Of a stretch of 64,000 nucleotides of DNA, positions 48,649-57,480 are shown in pieces (position 1 is the stretch's first letter; every line of letters starts with the position of its first letter). The stretch covers positions 124,001 through 188,000 of the forward strand of contig NZ_KB894407.1 in NCBI RefSeq assembly GCF_000374445.1, written 5' to 3'. The notes under the pieces were generated by a model. It did not search any database. It worked only from the letters and a program-made list of their open reading frames with translations, and was not told the DNA's origin. The DNA comes from Actinokineospora enzanensis DSM 44649 (GTDB lineage: Bacteria; Actinomycetota; Actinomycetes; Mycobacteriales; Pseudonocardiaceae). The translations under genes were made by a program, and so were the position numbers.

Positions 48649-51048
48649 CTAACGGGACGGAACCAGCCGGATCCGCCGGTCCGCGTGCTTCTCGACCTCG
48701 GACCGGCTGTACAGCAGCGGGAACGCCCGACCCGCCGTGTAGGTGGGCATCAGGTCGCGGTAGTGCCTGCTGCGTTCGTCACCCGACTGGCCGGGCGCGT
48801 TGATCGCCAGCGAGTTGTCCCAGCCGCCCACGTCGAGCGACATCTTGAAGGTGGCGCCGATGACCTGGCGGTGCGTCATCGGGTTGTAGAACGACGGGTG
48901 GATCGTGTGGTACGAGCCGCCGATCGGGGTGGGGCCGACGTTCGGCGCGCCCAGCGGGTGGACGAACTCCTGCAGGTGCATCCGGCCCCACTGCCAGGTC
49001 GCCGTGTCCGGGCCCAGCTGCGCGCGGACATCGGCGAACGCGGTCTTCAGAGTGGTGCGCAGCAGGTCGTCGCGGACCGCGGCGCCGTCCGGGCCGAACC
49101 AGCGCACCGGGTCCGCGAAGGAGGCGATGACCAGGCTGAAGTCCGGGTTGATGTTGCGCACCATGGCGTCCGCCGCGGCCTGCGGGAGCACCCGGTGCGC
49201 CCAGCCCGGGTAAAGGTGCATCATGATCCACTGCTCGAACAGGGCCGCCGGGGCCGAACCCGCCGCGGTGACGCCGTCGTAGCCGCGCAGCAGGTCGATC
49301 GCCGCCCGGGTGTCCGGGTCGTCGGACGACAACGTCGCCACGAACGGCACGATGTTGGTGGCCACCAGCGACTTCTCGTCGTTCTGCAGCGCGATCGAGT
49401 CCCGCACGGCCGCCATCGGGGTGGCGGCGATGATCTCGGAGATGCGCTGCTGACGGTAGGGCAGCTGCCACTCGTAGTTCGGGATGACCTTCTGGTCCGG
49501 TGGCAGGTTGTAGTCGTTGGCGGAGGCGAAGAACCCCTGCCCCGGGTTCAGCACGCCGCCCAGTTCGGCGTTGGCGTGGAAGCCGTTCCAGTCGTAGCGG
49601 CCGTCGCCGGGGACCGGGAGCAGGCCGTCGTAGTTCTCCCCGGTGCGGTCGGGCGTGAGGCCCGCGGGCACGTAGGCGATGTCACCATGGATGTCGGCGA
49701 ACACGAGGTTGGACCCGGGCGTGCGCCACTTCGCGGTGGCGTTCTTGAACTGTCGGTAGTCCCGGCTGCGCTGGTAGTTCAGGCTGGCCAGGTAGGGCGA
49801 CGTGCCCGGTTCGGTCCAGACCGTGCGCACCGCGTAGGCCTTGTGGCCTGCCTCGTCCACCTTCACGACCGGGCCGTGCCGGGTGAACTGCAACTGCGCG
49901 CGGGTCGCGGCCGCGCCCTTGACCGGGATGTCCTCGGCGACGGTGCTGAACATCTCCCAGCCGCCCTGGTAGCGGTAGCGCGTCGGGTCGGCCGGGTCGA
50001 GGTCGTAGACGTAGAGGTCGGTCTGGTCGACCGGCAGGTTCGTCAGTCCGAACGCGACAGTGCCATTGTGGCCGATCGCGATACCCGGGTTCCACGGCTC
50101 GCCCGCGCCCTCCAGGTTCAGACCGGGCGCGGACAGCTGCGCGAGGTAGCGGCCGGACGGTAACGCGTCGGCGCCGCGGTGCGGGTCGTTGGCCAGGATC
50201 GGCCGCCCGGTGGCGGTGCGGCCGGGACCGATGGCCCAGGAGTTGCTGCCGGTGGTCGCGTCCTCGATCGCCTTGTCCGTGCCGTCGGCCGACAGCGCGG
50301 GGGAGACCACGCCGGACCGTCGGTCGAACGACACGGCGGCGGTGGCCTGGTTGTAGACCTTCAACACGTCGTCCGGGATGGCGCACGGGTCCAGCCCCGG
50401 CGGCACCTGGGCGGTGTGGTCGGGATGCAGGCCACGGAACACGCGGCTGCCCTCCGGCCCGGCGAGGCACACCAGCTTGGCGCGCGCGACCTCCCAGGAC
50501 AGGTTCTCCCCGATGGCGTGCGTGCGGATGCGCACGACGTCCTCCGGTCGCCACTTCGCGGGCCGGTACCCCAGCTTCCGGAACTCGACCGGCAGGGCGT
50601 CCGGGTTACGGCCCAGGTAGTCGATGTAGGCGTTGATCCCCTCGGCGAACCGGCTCGCGGCCAGCCTGGCCTCGGGCCCGTAGCTCGCCCACTCGGCGGC
50701 CATGTCACCGCGGTAGCGGAACAGCCGTGCGGCGCGGTCCTGCTCGACGTAGGCCGGGCCGAGCACCTCGCTGAGCTGCCCGAGCCCGCGCCTGCGCCAG
50801 GTGTCCACTTGGAACAACCGGTCCCTGGCGATGTTGAACCCCTGGGCCAGGAACAGGTCGGCGGTGTCCTGCGCGTACAGGTGCGGCACGCCCCACTCGT
50901 CCACCACCAGGTCCACCGGCCTGCCCAGCCCGCCCACCGCGATGGTCGTGGCACCCCGCTCCGCGCCTGCCGGGGCGGGCGACGCCAGCCCCAGCCCGGC
51001 CAGCAGCACGGCCCCGAGCGCCGTGCCCCGCTTCCATGATCCGCGCAC
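48649..51048 (-). CDS. Secreted penicillin acylase family Ntn-hydrolase
   Basis: A 799-residue precursor with signal peptide (to about residue 30). An alpha chain is followed by the autocatalytic cleavage site 'TTGSNSWAIGPG', where Ser268 becomes the N-terminal nucleophile of the beta chain. Family landmarks are 'LVVDEWGVPHLYA', 'RDRLFQVDTWRRRGLGQLSE', 'RPILANDPH' and 'FGLTNLPVDQTDLYV'. Members cleave penicillin side chains, acyl-homoserine lactones or lipopeptide acyl chains. The true substrate is unknown. The GTG at 51048 has GGAG upstream. It is divergent from a tetR gene. Its place next to the polyketide cluster does not prove a role in it. Confidence 0.87.
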   Translation of the reverse strand: MRGSWKRGTALGAVLLAGLGLASPAPAGAERGATTIAVGGLGRPVDLVVDEWGVPHLYAQDTADLFLAQGFNIARDRLFQVDTWRRRGLGQLSEVLGPAYVEQDRAARLFRYRGDMAAEWASYGPEARLAASRFAEGINAYIDYLGRNPDALPVEFRKLGYRPAKWRPEDVVRIRTHAIGENLSWEVARAKLVCLAGPEGSRVFRGLHPDHTAQVPPGLDPCAIPDDVLKVYNQATAAVSFDRRSGVVSPALSADGTDKAIEDATTGSNSWAIGPGRTATGRPILANDPHRGADALPSGRYLAQLSAPGLNLEGAGEPWNPGIAIGHNGTVAFGLTNLPVDQTDLYVYDLDPADPTRYRYQGGWEMFSTVAEDIPVKGAAATRAQLQFTRHGPVVKVDEAGHKAYAVRTVWTEPGTSPYLASLNYQRSRDYRQFKNATAKWRTPGSNLVFADIHGDIAYVPAGLTPDRTGENYDGLLPVPGDGRYDWNGFHANAELGGVLNPGQGFFASANDYNLPPDQKVIPNYEWQLPYRQQRISEIIAATPMAAVRDSIALQNDEKSLVATNIVPFVATLSSDDPDTRAAIDLLRGYDGVTAAGSAPAALFEQWIMMHLYPGWAHRVLPQAAADAMVRNINPDFSLVIASFADPVRWFGPDGAAVRDDLLRTTLKTAFADVRAQLGPDTATWQWGRMHLQEFVHPLGAPNVGPTPIGGSYHTIHPSFYNPMTHRQVIGATFKMSLDVGGWDNSLAINAPGQSGDERSRHYRDLMPTYTAGRAFPLLYSRSEVEKHADRRIRLVPSR

Positions 51049-51419
51049 TGCCCCGCTCCTCACGCCAGGACGCGACAACCCGTGCCGCGCCGAAACCAGC
51101 TCAGGTTCAAGCTAACGGCGCCTTGACAGGGTCCCCACCCCTAAAGATCGGCCACCCCTCGGCACGAGAGTGGACAGTCGGCTGCGGGTCGTTCGCGGGA
51201 CGCGGTGCACGGCGCACGGCTCCAGTGGTGTTCATGCATCGTCCTCGGGCTGCTGATCCTGCTCGTCGGCGGCGCCGTGAAGGTGATCGCGGACGAATTC
51301 CGAGGACATCCGGCCTGGTGAACGGCGGTATCGAGTGTCCGTTCACGACAGTGCGGGACACCGGCGGCCGCACCGGGCGGTATATTCGCCCCGACGGGCA
51401 GGTCGACGGAAGGGGCCGG
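51049..51419. other. Intergenic region between acylase and tetR
   Basis: About 370 bp that must contain the divergent promoters. Apart from a doubtful short hydrophobic reading frame (51205-51321), no gene is seen. GGAAGGGG before 51420 is the tetR ribosome-binding site. Confidence 0.5.
51205..51321 (+). CDS. Possible 38-residue hydrophobic peptide
   Basis: A GTG-initiated frame with a single hydrophobic helix ('IVLGLLILLVGGAVKVIADEF') and GC-rich third positions. It could be a small membrane protein or a remnant. There is no clear ribosome-binding site and the start is a guess. Confidence 0.25.
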   Translation: MHGARLQWCSCIVLGLLILLVGGAVKVIADEFRGHPAW

Positions 51420-52001
51420 ATGCCGACCGGGGTGGCCATCCGCGACGCGCGCGAGCAACTGTTCGCCGCCGCCGAACGCGTCCTCCGCCGCGATGGGCCG
51501 AACGCCCTGACCAGCCGCTCGGTCACCGGCGAGGCGGGCGTGGCCAAAGGCGTCCTGCACCGCCACTTCACCGACTTCGACGAGTTCCTCGCCGAACTGG
51601 TCTACGACCGCATCGCCCGCCTGCGCGTCCAGGCCGAGATCCTGGACGCGGCCGTCGGCACCGGCACCATCGCCGCCAACCTCACCGACGCCCTGACCGG
51701 CCTGCTCGACTCGGTCGCGCATGCCATCGTCAGCCTGATCATCTTCCGGGACGAGCTCCGCACCCGCCTGCGGCGCACGCATCCGCGCGGGATCCCGCTG
51801 GCGCAGGAGGTCGCGCTGATGGTCACCGGGTACCTGACGCGGGAGCGCGAACTGGGCCGGATCCGCGCGGACGCCGACATCGACGCGCTCGCCCTGACCA
51901 TCGTCGGCACCGGCCACCTGATGCTCGCCGACCGCTCGGCAGCCGCCGACCCGGACGCCGTGCACAAGGTCGTCGCCTCCGCTCTCGCAGGCGCCGTCTG
52001 A
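51420..52001 (+). CDS. TetR family transcriptional regulator
   Basis: A 193-residue TetR-type protein. The N-terminal helix-turn-helix is 'LFAAAERVLRRDGPNALTSRSVTGEAGVAKGVLHRHFTDFDEFL', seen in two parts (residues 12-55). The C-terminal half is a helical ligand and dimer domain. It has a good ribosome-binding site (GGAAGGGG). It is divergent from the acylase gene, which is its most likely target, but no palindrome was recognised between them. Confidence 0.85.
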   Translation: MPTGVAIRDAREQLFAAAERVLRRDGPNALTSRSVTGEAGVAKGVLHRHFTDFDEFLAELVYDRIARLRVQAEILDAAVGTGTIAANLTDALTGLLDSVAHAIVSLIIFRDELRTRLRRTHPRGIPLAQEVALMVTGYLTRERELGRIRADADIDALALTIVGTGHLMLADRSAAADPDAVHKVVASALAGAV

Positions 52002-52104
52002 CTGTTCGAGGCTCTCTTGTCAGCCTGGACAGGACATCCGGCAGGGCTTGCCCGCCAAAGGCTGCTCCACCCGATCGCAACAGCCGCTCACCAGCGCACC
52101 CGAA

Positions 52105-52138
52105 GGACCGGCACGGGAACGGATCCCCGTGCCGGTCC
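52105..52138. terminator. Terminator hairpin
   Basis: A perfect 13-bp stem pairs GGACCGGCACGGG (52105-52117) with CCCGTGCCGGTCC (52126-52138), between the convergent tetR and secreted repeat protein genes. Confidence 0.8.
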
Positions 52139-52144
52139 CCGACC

Positions 52145-53362
52145 TCACCAGGTGGAGTTGATCAGCCCCGTCCCCAGGTAGACCTGATCGAACCCATTCC
52201 CGTCATGATCATCCGTATACGTCAGCACAACCTGCCCGAACGGGCTCACCGCCACCCCTGGCTCATCCTGCCGCCCCGCGATCTCGGTATGCACCCGCAG
52301 CCGAGGCAGACGACCGGTATCCGAACCGTCCGGGTTGAGCCCCTGCGCGTACACATCGGAACCGTCCGCCCAGCCGACCACCACGTTCAGCTGGTCGTCG
52401 ATCCCCACCTGCGGATCGGCCCCGGGCACGAACACCTCCGCCGCCCGCGCCACCCCGGCAGCGGTGAACGAACGTACCCCGATCTGCGGAGTCCCCGTAT
52501 GGTCGGTCTCCCAGCCCACCACGAAGTCCCCGTTGAAGTCCGCCGCCACCGACGCGTGCCGCTGCTGCCCACCGGCGGTGGCGTTCGCCACCCCCTGGGC
52601 CAGTTTCACGCCGCCGGAAGGCGTGAGGATCTTGCGGCCGACGTTGAACGCCCCGTTGCCGTCCCCGTCCTCGTCCCACACCACGATGGCGTTCCCCGCC
52701 GCGCCCATCGCCACGTCCGGGCGTTGGTGGGTGCCGCCTGCGTTGTTCACCTGGGTCTCGTAGGTCTTGGACGAGATCGACGCGAACCCGGACACTCGCA
52801 CGGTCGGTGCCGCCATGCCCTGCTTGTCCTCGAACGCCACCGCGAAACCGGGCCCGTCCGGGTCTGCGGCAACGGACGGGTCGAGTTGCTGCCCGTCCGC
52901 GCTCGCGTTCGCCGCCGCGGAGCCGGTTACCGTGCCGGCAGTGTTCACGGCTCGTACGGCGATGTTGTAGTAACCGTTGGCGTCAGGGTCCTCTGCCCAC
53001 ACCACCACCGCGCTGCCGTCCTCGTGCAACGACACGTCCGGCTGTACGTGTCGCCAGTTGCCGGTGCCGCCTGTCGAGAGTTTCTTCTCGTACTGCGAAA
53101 CACCGTCCCGGTACAGGCGCAGGAAGATCTCGCTGTGCACGGGGTCGGCGGGATTGGCGGAGTCGCGGTCGTCTTCCCAGACCACGGCCGTGTAGCCGGT
53201 GCGGACAGTGGAGACTGCCGAGTTGTCCTGGTCGCCGGTGGAGTCCGTGTTGGCCACGGTCCAGGCGATGTCGGCGACGGTCGTCCCGTCCGCGAAAGCC
53301 TGCCCGGTGAGCAGGAGGGTCGCGGTGGTGGACAGCGCGCCCACCAGGAGGAGACTGCGCAT
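52145..53362 (-). CDS. Secreted beta-propeller-like repeat protein
   Basis: A 405-residue exported protein with signal peptide (cleavage near 'GQAFAD', residue 25). The mature part is made of repeats of about 50 residues. Each has a 'DPSVAADPDGPGFAVAFED' or 'RPDVAMGAAGNAIVVWDED' pattern, as in bacterial propeller-like surface proteins. There are no catalytic residues that I recognise. It starts 11 bp downstream of the PhoD gene stop on the same strand, so the two are an operon. Confidence 0.72.
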   Translation of the reverse strand: MRSLLLVGALSTTATLLLTGQAFADGTTVADIAWTVANTDSTGDQDNSAVSTVRTGYTAVVWEDDRDSANPADPVHSEIFLRLYRDGVSQYEKKLSTGGTGNWRHVQPDVSLHEDGSAVVVWAEDPDANGYYNIAVRAVNTAGTVTGSAAANASADGQQLDPSVAADPDGPGFAVAFEDKQGMAAPTVRVSGFASISSKTYETQVNNAGGTHQRPDVAMGAAGNAIVVWDEDGDGNGAFNVGRKILTPSGGVKLAQGVANATAGGQQRHASVAADFNGDFVVGWETDHTGTPQIGVRSFTAAGVARAAEVFVPGADPQVGIDDQLNVVVGWADGSDVYAQGLNPDGSDTGRLPRLRVHTEIAGRQDEPGVAVSPFGQVVLTYTDDHDGNGFDQVYLGTGLINSTW

Positions 53363-53373
53363 GGTGCTCCTGT

Positions 53374-54882
53374 TCACGGTGCCTGCAGGCCGGGGTTGCC
53401 TGCCTCGATCACGTAGCTCTGGGCGGTCTTGATCGGGTAGTCGCGCACGGTCACCTTGTCCACGACCCGGAAGTCCACGCGCATCTCGGTGGACGAGGTC
53501 ACGGTGCGGACGTAGCCGCGCTGGTTCTTGTAGAACTTGACGTGCGGGTTGAGGCTCGACGTGCCGGTCTCGGTGGCGCTGCCGTCGCCGCCGGAGGTGA
53601 TCGAGGTGCTGACCAGCTCGGTGCCGATGATCCTGTGCTGGGTGGCGTAGTCGTCCATGATGTTCGCCGCCCAGTGCCGGTGCACGTCGCCGGTGAGCAC
53701 GACCGGGCCGGGGTTTCCGCGCGCCTGCCAGCCGTTCTGGATGCGGGTGCGGTTGGCGGTGTAGCCGTCCCAGGAGTCCATGCTCTTGGAACCGTCGGCG
53801 GCGGCCAGCCGCTGCGCGAAGAACACCTGCTGGCCGATCAGGTCCCAGGTGCCCAGGCGTTGGCCGAGGCCGTCGACCAGCCAGGACTCCTGGGTCGCGC
53901 CGGTGATCGTGCGGGCCGGGTCGTCCGCGGCCGGGCACAGCTTGGTGCCGTCGCCGCAGGCCTGGTCGTCGCGGTACTGGCGGGTGTCGAGCAGGTGCAG
54001 GGTGGCCAGGCTGCCCCAGCGCAACCGCCGGTACAGCTGGAGGTTCGCCCCGGACGGCGCCTGCGCGGACCGCAGCGGCATGTGCTCGTAGTACGCCTTG
54101 TACGCCGCCGTGCGCCGCGCCGTGAAGTCGCCCGCGGGGGAGCTGTCGGCGCGGGTCAGGTTGGCGTAGTTGTTCTCGACCTCATGGTCATCCCATACGA
54201 CCGCCCACGGTGCGACCGCGTGCGCGGCCTGTAGGTCCACGTCCCGCTTGTACTGCGCGTGCCGCACGCGGTAGTTCGCCAGGCTGCTGATCTCGGCCGA
54301 CGGCTGGTGGGCGCGCACGCCCGAGCCCGCGCCGCCCTCGTAGATGTAGTCGCCCAGGTGCAGGATCAGGTCCGGGTGCTCCTCGGCCATCCGGCGGTAC
54401 GCGGTGAAGTATCCGGCCTCGAAGTGCGAGCACGAGGTGAACAGCATGCTCAGCGCCGGGCTCGTGCCCACGGCGGGCGCGGTCAGCGCGCGCCCCACCT
54501 GCGAGATGTGGCCCGCCGCGCGGAAGCGGTACCAGTACTCGCGGCCCGGTTGCAGGCCGGTCAGCGTGACGTGCACGCTGTGCGCCCAGGCCTGTTGCGC
54601 GGTCGCGGTGCCGGTGCGGAGATTCAGGGTGAAGTACTGGTCGTCCGCGACCTGCCACTCCACGGCCACGTCCGCGCCCGACATGCCGCCCAGGCCGTCG
54701 GCGTTGAGCGGGCTGGGCGCGAGCCGGGTCCAGATGACGAAGCCGTCGGCGGCGGGTTCGCCGGAGGCGACGCCGAGGGTGAACGGGTAGCTGATCGCGT
54801 TCGCCACGCCCGCGCCGACCAGGGTCACGCCCGCGGTGGCCAGGCTCCCGATGAGGAACGTACGGCGATGCAGTTCGGTCAT
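53374..54882 (-). CDS. phoD: PhoD-type alkaline phosphatase/phosphodiesterase
   Basis: A 502-residue exported metallophosphoesterase. The N-terminus 'HRRTFLIGSLATAG' is a twin-arginine signal, fitting a folded metalloenzyme. It has the N-terminal PhoD domain ('FTLGVASGEPAADGFVIWTRL') and metal-site motifs 'FTSCSHFEAGYFTAYR', 'ILHLGDYIYEG', 'VVWDDHEVENN' and 'VVLTGDVHRHWA'. The single Cys in 'TSCSHFE' fits the Fe-ligand of PhoD. It probably releases phosphate from phosphodiesters or teichoic acids. It is in an operon with a secreted repeat protein. Confidence 0.9.
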   Translation of the reverse strand: MTELHRRTFLIGSLATAGVTLVGAGVANAISYPFTLGVASGEPAADGFVIWTRLAPSPLNADGLGGMSGADVAVEWQVADDQYFTLNLRTGTATAQQAWAHSVHVTLTGLQPGREYWYRFRAAGHISQVGRALTAPAVGTSPALSMLFTSCSHFEAGYFTAYRRMAEEHPDLILHLGDYIYEGGAGSGVRAHQPSAEISSLANYRVRHAQYKRDVDLQAAHAVAPWAVVWDDHEVENNYANLTRADSSPAGDFTARRTAAYKAYYEHMPLRSAQAPSGANLQLYRRLRWGSLATLHLLDTRQYRDDQACGDGTKLCPAADDPARTITGATQESWLVDGLGQRLGTWDLIGQQVFFAQRLAAADGSKSMDSWDGYTANRTRIQNGWQARGNPGPVVLTGDVHRHWAANIMDDYATQHRIIGTELVSTSITSGGDGSATETGTSSLNPHVKFYKNQRGYVRTVTSSTEMRVDFRVVDKVTVRDYPIKTAQSYVIEAGNPGLQAP

Positions 54883-55058
54883 GGGATCGTTCCTAATCCT
54901 CCCGCCGCCGCGTGATCCAGACCGCACACCGGATGTTCACGCATTGCCCGCCCTCGCGTCTGATTGTCCACAGTGGATTCATCGATGAGCGCGAGTCGCT
55001 TTCACGATCGTCGTCGCGACACCGCGGTGCTACGGTTGCGATCAATAAGATTGAGTGG

Positions 55059-56294
55059 ATGGGGCTCAAGTCGGGGATGGGTGGACTGGGGGCGGTGGTG
55101 CGCGACCGCAATGCCGGGGCGTACCTGGGCACGGTGGTGATGTCCGCGTTCGGCACCGGCGCGATGATCCTCGCGGCGGGCGTGTGGGTGATGTCGCTGA
55201 CCGACAACGCGGGCCTGGCGGCGTTGGTGCAGGTCGTGATGTGGTTGCCCACGCTCGCCGCGCCGTTCGTCGGGACCGTGGTCGACCGGATCGGCCGCCA
55301 CCGCGCCGTCCTGATCTGGACGATGCTGATCACCGGCGCGCTGCTCACCTCGCTGCTGCTGGTGAACTCCGCCTGCCGGCTGTGGCTGCTGTTCGCGGTG
55401 ATGTTCGGGTACGGGCTGTCCTACCTGTTCACCGAGGCCGCCGAGGCCGCGCTGCTGCCCAGCGCCGTGCCGACCGACCTGCTGGGGCACGTCAACAGCC
55501 TGCGCATGGCCGCGCAGGAAAGCAGCAAGCTGACCGCGCCACTGGTCGGGGCCGGGCTGTTCGCCGCGTTCGGCGGGGGAGCGGTCGCCCTGCTCGACGC
55601 GGCCACCTTCCTCGCCGCCGCGCTGCTGTGCCTGTTGGTACGGCCCGTGAACCGACCGATCGGGCCCCGCGCGGGCTCCCGGGTGCGCGACGGCCTTGCC
55701 TACCTCCGGAACTCGCCGCTGTTGCGCCGTCTCGTGCTGGTCGCGAGCATCTCCATGGGCCTGGCCGGGCTCTCCGGATCGCTGACGTTCGCCCTCATCG
55801 ACGACGGACTCGGCTACGCGCCCGCGTTCGCCGGCGTGCTCACCGCCGCCCAGGGCGCCGGGACCGTGCTGTACGCGCTCGGCTCCGGCGGTCTGCTGCG
55901 CCGCGTCGGCCCCGCCCGGCTCGCCGCGCTCGGCGTGGCCATGTTCGCCCTGGGCGCGCTGCTGCGCGCGACCGGCGTGGTGTGGCTCGTGATCGCGGGC
56001 ACCGCCCTGGTCGGTGCCGGGCTGCCCGGTCCGCTCATCGCGTACTCGACCGTCCTGCAGTCGGACACGCCGCCGGGTCTCGTCGCCCGGGTCGCGAGCA
56101 CCGCGAGCCTGATCAGCCTCGCCCCGAGCGTGCTCGGCCAACTTCTCGGCGTCGTCCTCGCCACCGCCGTCGACTATCGGATACCGCTGGCCGCGGTCGG
56201 CGTGCTCGCGCTCGGACTCGCCGCGCGCGTGATGTCGGCCGAGTCGCCCACTCGACGACGCGCAATGGCGCCCGACGGCCGTCCGGGGTCGTGA
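55059..56294 (+). CDS. MFS transporter
   Basis: A 411-residue membrane protein with about 12 helices. It carries the MFS loop 2-3 motif in 'GTVVDRIGRHRAVLIW' and, in the second half, 'GGLLRRVGPARLAAL'. It resembles EntS/MFS_3-type drug or siderophore exporters. The start at 55059 (ATG) is preferred; 55077 is an alternative. It is divergent from phoD. As the only classical exporter in the window it could export the polyketide, but it lies 6.5 kb outside the cluster and has no SARP site. Confidence 0.82.
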   Translation: MGLKSGMGGLGAVVRDRNAGAYLGTVVMSAFGTGAMILAAGVWVMSLTDNAGLAALVQVVMWLPTLAAPFVGTVVDRIGRHRAVLIWTMLITGALLTSLLLVNSACRLWLLFAVMFGYGLSYLFTEAAEAALLPSAVPTDLLGHVNSLRMAAQESSKLTAPLVGAGLFAAFGGGAVALLDAATFLAAALLCLLVRPVNRPIGPRAGSRVRDGLAYLRNSPLLRRLVLVASISMGLAGLSGSLTFALIDDGLGYAPAFAGVLTAAQGAGTVLYALGSGGLLRRVGPARLAALGVAMFALGALLRATGVVWLVIAGTALVGAGLPGPLIAYSTVLQSDTPPGLVARVASTASLISLAPSVLGQLLGVVLATAVDYRIPLAAVGVLALGLAARVMSAESPTRRRAMAPDGRPGS

Positions 56295-56396
56295 TCCGGA
56301 CGGCCGAAATCCGTCGTACGCGCTCAACGTCCGGCCGCCGGGCCACGATCTCGTGGGTGGACGGCCGCGCAGGCGGCCGCGAACCTTGGGGAGACC

Positions 56397-57365
56397 ATGC
56401 GCAAGAGACCAGTCGTCGTGATCGGTGCCGTCGCGGCCATCCTGATCGCCACCCTCGTGCCGGGCGCCGCCGTCGCCGTCCCGGTCGAGGCGCCCGCCGC
56501 GCCCGCGGCCGCGCAGACCGCTGTCGCGCCACAGGTCCCGGCCACGCACGATGCCGCGCACGCGGCCGGGCGCGCCGCGGAGAACACGACCGCGCGCGGG
56601 GACGTCAACGGGGACCGGATCACCGACGTGGTGACCCTCGGCCCCATCCCGCCCGGCTCCGACGACCACACCTGCACGGTCAAGGTCGCCTACGGCAAGG
56701 CCGACGGCACCTTCGGCGCGCCGGTGGAGTCCCGCTACACCTCGCCGCTGGGCGCCGCCCCCTACTGCCCGGACATGCTGGTCGTGGCCGACCTGGGCGG
56801 CGACGGCAAGCCGGAGATCGTCACCACCGGCTTCCAGTGGTACGACGCGACCAAGGCGTTCCTGGTGCTGCGCCGGGTGAACGGCCAGATCAAGCCGGTG
56901 GCCACCTACCCGGGCGTGTCCTTCCCGAGCACCCTGCGCAAGGTCGACTTCACCGGCGACGGCCGCGACGACTTCTGGGTGTCCACCGACCAGGAGCAGA
57001 CGCTGCGGTCGTTCACCAACACCGCCGACGGCAAGATCGTGCCGGGGGCGATCAACCTGTGCAGCCGCAAGCCCATCCCGCAGGTGGCGTTCGCCGACTT
57101 CGACGGCGACGGCGGCCAGGACCTGCTGGTGTCGCGACAGTGCGGCTTCGGCTACACCACCGCCGAGCTGGACTTCGGCAACGGCGGCAAGCCCGCGGTC
57201 ACCTTCGCCCGCGACGACTCCGGCGCCGGCTCCTACGAGGTCTTCCCGACCTTCCACAACTGGGACGGCTTCCCGGACGTCGGCGTGATCACCACGCTCG
57301 GCTCCAGCACCACCGTGCAGTACTTCCTCAACGATGGCACGGGCGCCTTCACCCCGGAGGCGTGA
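56397..57365 (+). CDS. Secreted FG-GAP/VCBS repeat protein
   Basis: A 322-residue protein with signal peptide (to about residue 28). A Pro/Ala-rich linker and several FG-GAP/VCBS-type repeats follow, each with a calcium-binding loop such as 'DVNGDRITDVV', 'DLGGDGKPEIV', 'DFTGDGRDDFW' and 'DFDGDGGQDLL'. It probably folds as a beta-propeller at the cell surface. No enzymatic domain is seen. The ATG follows GGGGAGACC. A terminator lies at 57401. Confidence 0.82.
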   Translation: MRKRPVVVIGAVAAILIATLVPGAAVAVPVEAPAAPAAAQTAVAPQVPATHDAAHAAGRAAENTTARGDVNGDRITDVVTLGPIPPGSDDHTCTVKVAYGKADGTFGAPVESRYTSPLGAAPYCPDMLVVADLGGDGKPEIVTTGFQWYDATKAFLVLRRVNGQIKPVATYPGVSFPSTLRKVDFTGDGRDDFWVSTDQEQTLRSFTNTADGKIVPGAINLCSRKPIPQVAFADFDGDGGQDLLVSRQCGFGYTTAELDFGNGGKPAVTFARDDSGAGSYEVFPTFHNWDGFPDVGVITTLGSSTTVQYFLNDGTGAFTPEA

Positions 57366-57400
57366 AGAATTCGTTCGACCGGTAAGGGCATTGGTCTGTT

Positions 57401-57438
57401 CGGTCGTTGCCGCCGCGCCCGAGTGGCGGCAACGACCG
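57401..57438 (+). terminator. Terminator-like hairpin
   Basis: A perfect 14-bp stem pairs CGGTCGTTGCCGCC (57401-57414) with GGCGGCAACGACCG (57425-57438) after the VCBS gene. Confidence 0.75.
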
Positions 57439-57480
57439 GACATCCGGTAACGATCTTCGCCAATCGGCGACCAACCGGTC

